A stretch of 64,000 bases of DNA from Macrococcus brunensis (GTDB taxonomy: Bacteria; Bacillota; Bacilli; Staphylococcales; Staphylococcaceae): NCBI RefSeq assembly GCF_004359615.1, contig NZ_SCWA01000004.1, forward strand, positions 62,001 to 126,000, given 5' to 3'. Below the pieces are notes generated by a model, which ran no database searches, was not told the DNA's origin, and saw only the letters and a list, made by a program, of their open reading frames with translations. This document shows, one piece after another, positions 1 through 7,468 of this stretch (position 1 is the stretch's first letter; each line of letters opens with the position of its first letter). A program made the position numbers and the translations under genes.

Positions 1-732
1 AGAGTCCCATTTGCTGATTTCTCTTCATTTGTAGTGCCAGACAGCGATATGAAAGATGAACAGGTACTCTTCTTATCAGATGTCGTGCCGACTGCTTACT
101 GGAGTGTTGAACATGCAGGCGTTAAAGCCGGAGACACAGTTATCGTTTTAGGCTGCGGTCCAATCGGTCTGATGGCTCAGAAATTTGCGAAACTGAAAGG
201 TGCAAACCGTGTTATCGCTGTCGATAATGTAGAACATCGTTTAGAACATGCGAAGAAATACAACCAGGTTGAAGTCTATAACTTCGATAAAGAAAAAGAA
301 ATCGGTAAATTACTGCGTGAAGATACAAAAGGCGGCGCGGATGTCGTGATTGACTGTGTGGGTATGGACGGACAAGTGAAGTTAACTGAACGTGTCTCAA
401 ACTTAGTGACGCCACAGCGTGGTTCAATCAGCCCGATTGAAACAGCTGCTGAAGCAGTTCGCAAATTCGGTACGATTCAGATTACAGGTGTCTATGCGAC
501 TCCGGCAGCGAACTTCCCGTTACCGCTTATCTTCAACCGTAATGTTATCGTCAAAACAGGGCAGGCACCTGTTATCCACTTAATGCCTAAACTCTATGAG
601 ATGATTCGTGACGGCGTCTTTGATCCGACAGAAATCATTACACATAACATGTCATTAGACCAGGCATCAGAAGCTTATGAAATCTTTGATGAGAAGAAAG
701 ATAACAACATCAAAGTAGTACTTAAACCTTAA
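1..732 (+). CDS. Zinc-type alcohol dehydrogenase, C-terminal part (5' truncated)
   Basis: The frame is open from the first base of the window, so the start and the N-terminal zinc-binding part lie upstream. The visible 243 codons cover the end of the catalytic domain and the NAD(P)-binding Rossmann fold. The fold shows the dinucleotide motif GCGPIG near nt 150, then the typical GGADVVIDCVG strand and the C-terminal return to the catalytic domain. The family (medium-chain dehydrogenase/reductase) oxidises alcohols or glutathione/thiol adducts of aldehydes with NAD(P). The substrate cannot be read from this fragment. The first residues (RVPFAD) resemble the formaldehyde/threonine dehydrogenase-like branch. 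A strong terminator follows immediately, so this is the last gene of its transcript. Confidence 0.85.
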   Translation, partial: RVPFADFSSFVVPDSDMKDEQVLFLSDVVPTAYWSVEHAGVKAGDTVIVLGCGPIGLMAQKFAKLKGANRVIAVDNVEHRLEHAKKYNQVEVYNFDKEKEIGKLLREDTKGGADVVIDCVGMDGQVKLTERVSNLVTPQRGSISPIETAAEAVRKFGTIQITGVYATPAANFPLPLIFNRNVIVKTGQAPVIHLMPKLYEMIRDGVFDPTEIITHNMSLDQASEAYEIFDEKKDNNIKVVLKP

Positions 733-737
733 GATTT

Positions 738-766
738 AAAAACCGACTTTTGAAGTCGGTTTTTTT
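738..766 (+). terminator. Rho-independent terminator after the alcohol dehydrogenase
   Basis: A 9-bp stem (AACCGACTT / AAGTCGGTT) with a 3-base loop is followed by a run of T. It lies six bases after the stop codon. Confidence 0.9.
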
Positions 767-812
767 GTTTGGGTGATTTTAACAGTGGTAGTATGTCTAT
801 GAGGTGATAAAA

Positions 813-1955
813 ATGGATCGTGAGTTATTTGTAACAAACGATATTGAACAAGAGTGGATTAATAAAATCCGGCAGAACCGGGAATGGATCGAACAGACAG
901 CGAGAGAAGCAGATACAGCGGGGAAGCTGAATCACAGGTTAATCGACTGGCTGATAACAGAAGGATACAGCAAGCTGTCTTTACCGGAAAAGTACGGTGG
1001 CTATGGCTTAAGTATCAAGTCTGTCATTTTACTGCAGGAAACGCTGGCCAGCTACGATGAGTCGACAGCTTTATCCATCGGCTGGCATCTGGGAATTGTC
1101 GGCGAAGTATTCCAGTTTAAGCTGTGGTCTGATGACATGATGACAGAGTTTGCAGAAGCAGTGCAAAATGGCGCACTGTCTAACCGTGTTGTTTCAGAGG
1201 CGCAGACTGGCAGTCCGACAAGAGGAGGTCGTCCTGCGACGCATGCAGTTCGTCAAGGAGAGGGCTGGCTATTAAATGGTGTTAAGACTTATACATCGAT
1301 GAGCCACAGATTGACACATTATATCGTCGGTGCTTACGTGGAAGAAAAAGAAACACTATGCTTTTTCTATGTGCCGGCAGATAAAGAAGGCTGTCGCATT
1401 GAAGAAAGCTGGGACGTGACGGGTATGCGGGCGACCGAAAGTCATGATCTGATACTTGACGATGTCTATGTAGAAGACCGTTATTTAGTAGAAGCAGGGC
1501 GCGACAAAGTGGATAATCCATGGCTCATGCATATTCCGGCAGTCTATCTAGGTATCGCTCAAGGCGCAAGAGACGACGCAGCTATTTTTGCGCATAGTCA
1601 TTCACCGAATTCAATTGAAGGGACGATAGCAGATATTCCGCACATCCAGTCGAAACTTGGTGAGATGGAATTGAAACTGATGACAGCGAGACACTTCCTT
1701 TATCATGCTGCTGATCTCCATCAATCAGGCGCGCGTGGTCTGGCGCCGACTTTCGGTGCAGCAAAACATATTGTCGTGAATAACGGCATCGACATCGTGG
1801 ATATTGCGATGAGGATAATAGGTGGGAAGAGCCTGGAGAAAGCAGGCATCATCGAACGACGTCATAGAAGTATGCGTGCGGGACTTCATAATCCACCTAT
1901 GGATGACGCTGTTATCCGTATGCTGGCAGCAGAGACACAGGACATCAGTCGATAA
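813..1955 (+). CDS. Acyl-CoA dehydrogenase family protein
   Basis: This 380-residue flavoprotein belongs to the acyl-CoA dehydrogenase superfamily (FAD, alpha-beta oxidation of acyl-CoA thioesters). The N-terminal helical domain (LPEKYGGYGLS near residue 55), the middle beta domain (SEAQTGSP, then the WDVTGMRATESHDL motif) and the C-terminal helical bundle are all present, and the length is usual. The ATG at 813 is chosen because GAGGTGAT (801-808) sits at the right distance; the GTG at 804 lies inside that ribosome site. The gene stands alone after a terminator, and the next gene starts 58 bases later. The substrate is unknown: no other beta-oxidation gene is nearby, so it may act on a non-fatty acyl group. 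Confidence 0.85.
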   Translation: MDRELFVTNDIEQEWINKIRQNREWIEQTAREADTAGKLNHRLIDWLITEGYSKLSLPEKYGGYGLSIKSVILLQETLASYDESTALSIGWHLGIVGEVFQFKLWSDDMMTEFAEAVQNGALSNRVVSEAQTGSPTRGGRPATHAVRQGEGWLLNGVKTYTSMSHRLTHYIVGAYVEEKETLCFFYVPADKEGCRIEESWDVTGMRATESHDLILDDVYVEDRYLVEAGRDKVDNPWLMHIPAVYLGIAQGARDDAAIFAHSHSPNSIEGTIADIPHIQSKLGEMELKLMTARHFLYHAADLHQSGARGLAPTFGAAKHIVVNNGIDIVDIAMRIIGGKSLEKAGIIERRHRSMRAGLHNPPMDDAVIRMLAAETQDISR

Positions 1956-2013
1956 TGTCTTAATTTTATTGTAGAATGAGGGTTCAAAACTGTAATAGAA
2001 TTGAGGGTTTTTG

Positions 2014-2628
2014 ATGTACAGCCGAAATATCGGTCGTTTGTGTTTTGTGTTATACCTGTTGATTTCGTTTCTTATTCCCACCCAATATTTATTTATGGTG
2101 CAGAATTTGATTCTGGCTTTTATCCCTTATGAAATCAGCCAATTGTTACCACTCTTTAAACCGAAAAGTAGAAGGGAATGGCCGCTTTTCCTGGTCGTTT
2201 CACTAGTGTTTGTACTGATGTCACCTAATATTTTTTATGTGGTGACAGACTTGATACACTTAAATCTCTATTCATTTGATTTTCTTAAGACATTAAATTT
2301 ATCTGAGTGGATAGATTTTACTTACCTTTCAGCGGGTGTGATGTTAGCACTATATTATTATGTGCAGGTCATTTTAACGTTATACCATCTGGTTTCAGAT
2401 CGATTACTTCAGCGAGTCGTTATTTTGATGTTCATGATTCTCTCGAGCGCGGGTATTTTTATTGGTCGCTTCCTACGCTTCCACTCTGTGCATATCTTAA
2501 CGAACCCGTTGCAGGTCATTGTTGATTCTTTAAGCGCTTTAAATAGTGAGGCTATTTTATGGATGGCACTGATTACAGGACTTCAGTTCCTTCTGATGCT
2601 GTTAGTGAAAGGTGTGAGGAAAATATGA
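2014..2628 (+). CDS. DUF1361-type integral membrane protein
   Basis: A 204-residue protein with about six hydrophobic segments. It carries the pattern typical of the DUF1361 family: a long first hydrophobic stretch, LIPFxI-like loop (AFIPYEIS), LMSPNIFYVVTDLIHL near residue 70, and SSAGIFIGRFLR with HILTNP towards the end. The biochemical function of this family is unknown. The ATG at 2014 is preferred over the TTG at 2011 because TTGAGGG (2001-2007) is then six bases away. Its stop overlaps the start of the next small membrane gene (ATGA), so the two are probably translated together. Confidence 0.75.
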   Translation: MYSRNIGRLCFVLYLLISFLIPTQYLFMVQNLILAFIPYEISQLLPLFKPKSRREWPLFLVVSLVFVLMSPNIFYVVTDLIHLNLYSFDFLKTLNLSEWIDFTYLSAGVMLALYYYVQVILTLYHLVSDRLLQRVVILMFMILSSAGIFIGRFLRFHSVHILTNPLQVIVDSLSALNSEAILWMALITGLQFLLMLLVKGVRKI

Positions 2629-2915
2629 TTGATATACAGACAGCGTTTCTTTCCATCATCATTCTCCTCTGCCAGTGCTATATAGGGTACACGATTTTTC
2701 ATATTACTCATGAGAAAGTCGCGGCACTAATCGCCTCGGCATTACCACTTGGTTTGGGTTTATATTTCGTTCAAGTTGGACTGCTGGAGCGTATTTTTCC
2801 CGGCTGGCATCTTCCGGATAACGATAGATACTGGCTGCAGTGGAGTTATGCTTTCGTGATGATTCAATATATCGCAGCGGCTATCATATATATGGACTTT
2901 TTTACCTATAGCTAG
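2625..2915 (+). CDS. Small membrane protein, unknown
   Basis: A 96-residue protein with three hydrophobic stretches (about residues 5-25, 33-52 and 73-92). The start ATG at 2625 overlaps the stop of the DUF1361 gene and follows GGTGTGAGGA, so an upstream in-frame ATG at 2559 is not needed. I do not recognise the family. Translational coupling with the DUF1361 protein suggests that the two work together in the membrane. A strong terminator follows directly. Confidence 0.65.
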   Translation: MIDIQTAFLSIIILLCQCYIGYTIFHITHEKVAALIASALPLGLGLYFVQVGLLERIFPGWHLPDNDRYWLQWSYAFVMIQYIAAAIIYMDFFTYS

Positions 2916-2918
2916 TCT

Positions 2919-2948
2919 AAGAACACTGCCCCGAAGCAGTGTTCTTTT
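2919..2948 (+). terminator. Rho-independent terminator
   Basis: A 10-bp perfect stem (AGAACACTGC / GCAGTGTTCT) is followed by TTTT. It closes the DUF1361 pair and separates it from the Fur-regulated promoter. Confidence 0.85.
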
Positions 2949-2967
2949 GATTAAATTCATAAAAATG

Positions 2968-3028
2968 TTGCACGAACGCAAGGATACAGGTATGATTAGC
3001 CTTGTATTATTAATGAGAATGAATCTCA
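2968..3028 (+). promoter_or_regulatory. fhuD promoter with Fur box
   Basis: A -35 TTGCAC (2968-2973) and a -10 TATGAT (2991-2996) are 17 bases apart. Just downstream, at 3014-3028, TGAGAATGAATCTCA is a 7-1-7 inverted repeat that differs from the classical Fur box TGATAATNATTATCA at only a few positions. The box would lie at the start of the transcript, a position suited to iron-dependent repression. Confidence 0.8.
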
Positions 3029-3042
3029 ATTGGAGGAAAACA

Positions 3043-3963
3043 ATGAAGAAGTGGTTATTCGTTTTAGTAGCATGTTTAATGACGCTTGCTGCATGTGGCA
3101 ACAATGCAGATAAAAAAGCTGAGGATACAGAAAAAAGCAGTACAGTTGATTACAAATTAGATAATGGCAAAACAATTAAGATTCCTTCTGAACCTAAACG
3201 CATTGTGTTAATGGGCGCAAGCTATACAGGTAACTTACTTGATTTAGGTGTCAAACCAGTAGGGGTTGACGAATATGCATTCCAGTCAGAAATTCTGGCT
3301 CCGAAACTTAAAGGCGTTGAAAAATTAGGCGCTGGTGATGTTGAGAAAGTTGCGACGTTAAAACCGGACTTAATCATCTCATTTGATACAGATAAAAATA
3401 ACTCAAAATATGCTAAGATTGCACCGACAATTCCGGTTGCGTATGCCAAACATAACTACCTGCAGATTCATGAGGAACTCGGCAAAATCGTAGGTAAAGA
3501 AAAAGAAGCGAAAGTATTTGTAGATAAATGGAAAGAAGAAACAGCGAAAGACGGTAAAGAAATCAAAGCCAAGTTAGGCGATGATTTAACTTATACGATC
3601 TATCAATTCTTCCAAAAAGAGATATATGCATATGGCGATAACTGGGGACGCGGTTCTGAGATTATCTACCAGGCATTCGGACTGAAGATGCAGGAAGATG
3701 TTGTCAAAGACGTTAAACCGACAGGCTGGAAGAAGATTTCAGCGGAGGAAATCAGCAAGTATGCAGGTGATGTCGTACTTTATTCAAGCGATGCAGGTAA
3801 AGATGCGAACAGTGTTGTTAAATCAAATGTCTGGAAAAACATGGACGCTGTGAAAAATAATCGCGTCGTGCAATATGATGCAGAAGATTTTTGGTTCAAT
3901 GATCCGATTTCACTGGAGCATCAACGTAAAGTACTGAAAGAAGAACTGCTGAAACTGAAATAA
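3043..3963 (+). CDS. fhuD: Hydroxamate-siderophore binding lipoprotein FhuD
   Basis: A 306-residue lipoprotein that captures iron-hydroxamates outside the membrane for the FhuCBG importer. The signal peptide ends in a lipobox (LAAC, Cys at residue 20), followed by a charged linker. The mature part is a periplasmic-binding fold of the siderophore class with PSEPKRIV and a backbone-helix region. The segment YGDNWGRGSEIIYQAFGLKMQ-like (about residues 203-223) and the FWFND segment near residue 286 match S. aureus FhuD2, whose Trp/Arg in NWGRG and late aromatic residues bind the siderophore. ATG 3043 follows TTGGAGGAAAA. The permease and ATPase genes (fhuCBG) are 34 kb away in this window, as in S. 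aureus where fhuD genes are unlinked. Expression should be Fur-controlled. Confidence 0.88.
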   Translation: MKKWLFVLVACLMTLAACGNNADKKAEDTEKSSTVDYKLDNGKTIKIPSEPKRIVLMGASYTGNLLDLGVKPVGVDEYAFQSEILAPKLKGVEKLGAGDVEKVATLKPDLIISFDTDKNNSKYAKIAPTIPVAYAKHNYLQIHEELGKIVGKEKEAKVFVDKWKEETAKDGKEIKAKLGDDLTYTIYQFFQKEIYAYGDNWGRGSEIIYQAFGLKMQEDVVKDVKPTGWKKISAEEISKYAGDVVLYSSDAGKDANSVVKSNVWKNMDAVKNNRVVQYDAEDFWFNDPISLEHQRKVLKEELLKLK

Positions 3964-3967
3964 TAGA

Positions 3968-3994
3968 AAGATGCACGGCAGTGCATCTTTTTTT
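3968..3994 (+). terminator. Rho-independent terminator after fhuD
   Basis: A 10-bp stem (AAAGATGCAC / GTGCATCTTT) with a 3-base loop is followed by TTTTATTT. Confidence 0.9.
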
Positions 3995-4000
3995 ATTTAC

Positions 4001-4044
4001 AATGTAAACTTTATATTTTAATAGGTTAACAATTAAGTTATAAT
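4001..4044 (+). promoter_or_regulatory. BirA (biotin) operator and promoter of bioY
   Basis: Two half-sites, TGTAAAC (4003-4009) and GTTAACA (4025-4031), are inverted and 15 bases apart, the layout known for Gram-positive BirA operators. The right flank, GGTTAACAATT, is especially typical. A perfect -10 TATAAT (4039-4044) follows, so bound BirA would cover the promoter. Biotin-dependent repression of bioY is inferred. Confidence 0.82.
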
Positions 4045-4071
4045 CAGTTTATTGTCGAAAGGAGATTGAAG

Positions 4072-4623
4072 ATGAAAACGAAAGATTTAGTAATTATTGC
4101 GATGTTTACAGCACTTATTGCAGTGCTTGGTTTACTGCCAGCCATTAACTTAGGTATTGGTGTACCCTTTACTTTTCAGAACTTGGGCTATATCCTCGCA
4201 GGATGTCTGCTGGGAAGTAAGCGCGGCGGATTAAGTGTATTATTATTTGTTATTTTAGTTGCGCTCGGACTCCCACTCTTATCAGGCGGACATGGTGGCT
4301 TTGGATTGTTCTTTGGACCGACAGGTGGCTATATTTTATCATTCCCACTTGTTGCTTATCTGATTGGTTTACTTACTGAACGTCAGTTTCATCAAATGAG
4401 TGTCTGGCAGATTTTCCTGATCAATGGTCTGATCGGCGCATTACTCTGTAATTTGATTGGTGGAATTTTTATGGCCTTTAATTTACATATGCCGATTTTA
4501 AAAGCTTTAAAAACCGTTATCGTCTTTATACCAGGCGACCTTGTTAAAGGATTGATTGCAGCTATTCTGGCAGTTCGCCTGCGAAATATTCCATCCATCA
4601 AACGCTACTTAAATACGCTATAA
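4072..4623 (+). CDS. bioY: Biotin transporter S component BioY
   Basis: A 183-residue membrane protein with six predicted segments, the substrate-binding component of an ECF-type biotin importer. The family signatures are visible: GVPFTFQNLGYILAG near residue 30, KRGGLS, LPLLSGGHGG, and GPTGGYILSFP near residue 85. ATG 4072 has AAAGGAG seven bases upstream; the TTG at 4066 is too close. No EcfA/T genes are nearby, so it either uses shared ECF modules encoded elsewhere or works alone. The BirA operator in front supports the biotin assignment. Confidence 0.92.
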   Translation: MKTKDLVIIAMFTALIAVLGLLPAINLGIGVPFTFQNLGYILAGCLLGSKRGGLSVLLFVILVALGLPLLSGGHGGFGLFFGPTGGYILSFPLVAYLIGLLTERQFHQMSVWQIFLINGLIGALLCNLIGGIFMAFNLHMPILKALKTVIVFIPGDLVKGLIAAILAVRLRNIPSIKRYLNTL

Positions 4624-4645
4624 TTCTCTTAAAGGGGATGATAGG

Positions 4646-5386
4646 ATGGTTTCATTTAAAGATACAAAACAAGTAGCAGAAGTATATAGTAAGAATACAC
4701 GTTATACTCATTTCCATACACCAAGCCAGTTGATTCGTTACTACTCTAATTACTTTGAGTATCAGGTCATGCCGTCACTTGAAACATTTAAGGATGACGA
4801 GAAAATGCAGACTGATTTTCACGAGCAACGCGGGCAGAAGCATCTCTTATTTATCTTTCCTGAAAATGTACCGTTACCACAGGATATCAAGGACTATGCT
4901 GAAGACGCGGGCTATACAGTAGAGAAAATGGAACTTTATCAGACAGAACAGCTGACGCTCGGTAAGCGGGCAGGAGAAGTGAAGATAGTAGGGGACGATC
5001 AGACGTTTAGAGATTTTCTCTCTGTCTGTCGTGTCGGTGAGCTCGAATATGGTGAAGAATTTGCTGACCTCAAAATTGATATGCATACAGCTGACAGGGC
5101 TGATGATACAGTCATTCAGCTGGTGGCGTATGACAACGGACAGCCGGTCGGTAAATTAGAAGCGATATTAAACGGAGAGTTAATAGAGCTCGATGATTTT
5201 TACGTGCTAGAGACGTCCAGAGGAAAAGGGATAGGGACAGCCTTGCAGGAGAAGGTGCTTGATTATGGTCAGTCCCTTATCCTGATAGCAGATGGAAATG
5301 ATACACCACGGGACATGTATGAACGCCAAGGTTATCGTAAAGTCAGTGAACGATATGAATTACTGAAAGTCAAAAGCTCGAGCTGA
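4646..5386 (+). CDS. GNAT-family N-acetyltransferase
   Basis: A 246-residue protein whose C-terminal third is a GNAT acetyltransferase fold. ELDDFYVLETSRGKGIGTALQ (about residues 180-200) contains the acetyl-CoA pyrophosphate loop RGKGIGTA, and YERQGYRKV near residue 228 is the usual last motif. The N-terminal 100 residues are less conserved and may be a degenerate GNAT repeat. The substrate is not evident. The gene starts 22 bases after bioY behind AAAGGGGATGATAGG, so it may be cotranscribed. The last codons run into the terminator stem shared with fdhD. Confidence 0.78.
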   Translation: MVSFKDTKQVAEVYSKNTRYTHFHTPSQLIRYYSNYFEYQVMPSLETFKDDEKMQTDFHEQRGQKHLLFIFPENVPLPQDIKDYAEDAGYTVEKMELYQTEQLTLGKRAGEVKIVGDDQTFRDFLSVCRVGELEYGEEFADLKIDMHTADRADDTVIQLVAYDNGQPVGKLEAILNGELIELDDFYVLETSRGKGIGTALQEKVLDYGQSLILIADGNDTPRDMYERQGYRKVSERYELLKVKSSS

Positions 5387-5405
5387 AATCGCTCGAGCTT
5401 TTTTT
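5374..5405. terminator. Bidirectional terminator between the acetyltransferase gene and fdhD
   Basis: A perfect 10-bp stem (AAGCTCGAGC / GCTCGAGCTT) has a 7-base loop and a T run on the plus side and TTTTG on the minus side. The stop codon of the acetyltransferase lies in the loop. Confidence 0.88.
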
Positions 5406-6189
5406 AGATGACACGCTCTGGATGGCTGTAAATATTAAATGTCTCGTTTCTGATGAATCCGACCGCTGTAATATTTAAGTCATCTGCAAGTTTGATTGCA
5501 AGGTCAGTCGGTGCTGATTTAGAGAGAATGATACCGACACCAATTTTAGATGCTTTAATCAGGATTTCCGAGGAAATACGGCCTGAGAAGATAAGGACTT
5601 TATCACGAATTGGAATACGCTTTTCAATACAGTAACCAAACAGTTTATCGAGTGCATTATGACGACCGATATCTGACCGGTGGATGTAGAAGTCTTTACC
5701 ATCACTGATTGCTGCATTGTGAAGGCCGCCTGTCTGCTTAAAGTCTGTGCTTTGTTCCTGTAGGGCATCCATCATACTGAAGATTTCCTGTGCTGTGATC
5801 TTTGTCTCGGTCATAGAGACTTTAGAAGTCGCTGCATCATTAACGAAATAGAACTGGCGGCTTTTCCCGCAGCAAGAACTGATCATCCTTTTCGTATACT
5901 GGCCGTAATGTTGTTCAATTTCTCTGTTCAAAGTGATATGGCAGAATCCTTTGCTGTCGTCAAGATGAATGTTTTGAATATCTGCTCGTCTGAAAATAAC
6001 ACCTTCAGACGCTAAAAAACCAAGAACGAGTTCTTCCAGGTTTGTAGGACTGCAGACGATAGTCGCAAATTCCTGCTGATTGACATAGAGTGTCAGAGGA
6101 AATTCAGTTGCGATATCATCGCTTTGATCTATAAATGCACCGTTATGATACTTAATAATCGGCTGGTTGAAAGTAATATCTTCAGGCAA
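5404..6189 (-). CDS. fdhD: Formate dehydrogenase accessory sulfurtransferase FdhD
   Basis: A 261-residue cytosolic protein of the FdhD/NarQ family, which passes sulfur from a cysteine desulfurase to the molybdenum cofactor of formate dehydrogenase. The sulfur-carrying cysteine loop is seen as SSCCGKSR near residue 103, and the late DIGRHNALDKLFG and SGRISSEIL motifs (about residues 172-205) are characteristic. The start appears to be TTG at 6189, preceded by AAAGGGGGG, with a TATAAT on the minus strand at 6220-6215. The upstream ATGs are out of frame. No formate dehydrogenase gene is in the window. The gene fits the molybdoenzyme theme of the nar cluster 1.3 kb away. Confidence 0.92.
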   Translation of the reverse strand: MPEDITFNQPIIKYHNGAFIDQSDDIATEFPLTLYVNQQEFATIVCSPTNLEELVLGFLASEGVIFRRADIQNIHLDDSKGFCHITLNREIEQHYGQYTKRMISSCCGKSRQFYFVNDAATSKVSMTETKITAQEIFSMMDALQEQSTDFKQTGGLHNAAISDGKDFYIHRSDIGRHNALDKLFGYCIEKRIPIRDKVLIFSGRISSEILIKASKIGVGIILSKSAPTDLAIKLADDLNITAVGFIRNETFNIYSHPERVI

Positions 6190-6236
6190 GTGACGCGCCC
6201 CCCTTTATATGATTATTATACATGAGGAGAAGAGAG

Positions 6237-6272
6237 AAAGTGTCGTGCTTTACGCAAAAAGTGCGACACTTT
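6237..6272 (-). terminator. Hairpin after the NERD gene, probable weak terminator
   Basis: A perfect 9-bp inverted repeat (AAAGTGTCG / CGACACTTT) encloses an 18-base loop between the NERD gene and fdhD. On the minus strand the trailing sequence is only TTTCTCTC, so termination may be partial and fdhD could be read through. Confidence 0.5.
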
Positions 6273-6281
6273 TCGATGATT

Positions 6282-7205
6282 TCAAGTTATTTCAGGTAGA
6301 AATGTCGTACTTTCTTTAGTTTTCACGACATTTTTAAGGCTGTAGCAATACTTTTCCTGTCTTTCGCAGTATTTTTGCATGAAACGTTCAATCGTTTTCC
6401 GGTTCAACCCAGTCCATTCAACTAGAGTTGTTATTTTCAATGGGCCCACTTTTAATATTTCGAGTTCATCAATTACTCTGAAAATAGTCGAGTCTAATTT
6501 TTCAGTGTAACCACAGTAGCAGGAAGTATAATGCATATTTTTTACATGACATAAGCTGAGTTTCCTGCATTTTGGACATCTCATTTCTTTCTTCATTTCT
6601 GTAACAGGATAATATTTAATTCGCTGATATTTATTATGTGTCCTATGCTGTTTGATCAGATACGCAGCTAACTCGTAATCTTCACGAGTGACCTCGCTAT
6701 TCTTGAAATAATCAATCACTCCATCAAGCTGATGATGGAACAATACATTCGAATGTCCACGCCATCCTTCAACTCTGAAACTCGGATTTATAAATACAAC
6801 CCGACTGATGACCTCATAACGAGTCGATCGGACGAGTTCTTTCAGCTTATAGTCTGCACGCATAAGCTGGGACAGTACATCTTTATATACATAGCCATGT
6901 TCACTGACTAAATTTCCGTGCATAAATGAATAATTCCCGCTAAAATTCTTGATTTCAAAGTGATAAATCCGGCCATCACTGATAAACAGAAAATCAAATT
7001 GCACAGACCCTTTCATTTCCACACTTACATCCCATAACTGCAGGCACGAAAGACTCTGAGTCATCTCATAAAAAAGCTGCTCTCCGTCCAGACCCTTCAC
7101 ATAATTTCTCAGTACGCGGTCATCATATTCATCCAGTAATATTCGTCCATCTGCTGCCAGAATATACTTTATATAAGTATCCTGCGCATGCTTTTTCAGA
7201 AACAT
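6282..7205 (-). CDS. NERD-domain protein with zinc ribbon
   Basis: A 307-residue protein. Residues 30-150 look like a NERD (nuclease-related) domain: LDGEQLF, then QFDFLFISDGRIYHFEIKNF, in which D and ExK are the restriction-endonuclease-like core. Residues 205-235 form a zinc ribbon (CPKC ... CYCG). The last 70 residues (TTLVEWTGLNRKTIERFMQKY) look like a helix-turn-helix. NERD proteins are thought to be nucleases or DNA-processing factors, but the role is unproven. It stands alone between nar and fdhD with a good GGAGG site before ATG 7205. A DNA-binding nuclease is inferred; a defence role has no supporting neighbour. Confidence 0.72.
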   Translation of the reverse strand: MFLKKHAQDTYIKYILAADGRILLDEYDDRVLRNYVKGLDGEQLFYEMTQSLSCLQLWDVSVEMKGSVQFDFLFISDGRIYHFEIKNFSGNYSFMHGNLVSEHGYVYKDVLSQLMRADYKLKELVRSTRYEVISRVVFINPSFRVEGWRGHSNVLFHHQLDGVIDYFKNSEVTREDYELAAYLIKQHRTHNKYQRIKYYPVTEMKKEMRCPKCRKLSLCHVKNMHYTSCYCGYTEKLDSTIFRVIDELEILKVGPLKITTLVEWTGLNRKTIERFMQKYCERQEKYCYSLKNVVKTKESTTFLPEIT

Positions 7206-7361
7206 CTCCCACCTCCCAACTTCATCCTAACCGGGACGCTTACACCAGGCAAAAAGCAGAAAATCCTCAATTCTCCTTCCAAACACCACTGTTTCTCATC
7301 AAAAAGTCACGTTTCATTAAATTCTGCATCATAATCCGTTCTTTTCAGCAAATTTATCATT

Positions 7362-7427
7362 TAAGGGAATCCCCCTATATCGATAGGTGTTTCCCCAATA
7401 GGTTTCGTTTGTGAATTCTTTCATAAT
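7362..7427 (+). promoter_or_regulatory. nar promoter region with two NreC-type palindromes
   Basis: This 263-base gap before narG holds two GGG/CCC dyads: TAAGGGAATCCCCCTA (7362-7377) and TAGGTGTTTCCCCAAT (7384-7399). A plausible -10 CATAAT lies at 7422-7427 without a good -35, as expected for an activator-dependent promoter. The second dyad would be centred about 42 bases before the start point. Similar dyads precede narT. Assignment to NreC rests on this repetition and on the linked nreABC genes. Confidence 0.68.
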
Positions 7428-7468
7428 GATGAGTAAGAGGACAAAACTGTCGATAAGGAGTTGGAAAA

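Noticed and set aside
2559..2624. Extended start of the small membrane gene at 2625
   Set aside because: It would overlap the DUF1361 coding end by 70 bases without a ribosome site, while ATG 2625 has GGTGTGAGGA.
6282..7205. Anti-phage defence island around the NERD gene
   Set aside because: Both neighbours are housekeeping molybdoenzyme genes and no second defence-type gene is present.
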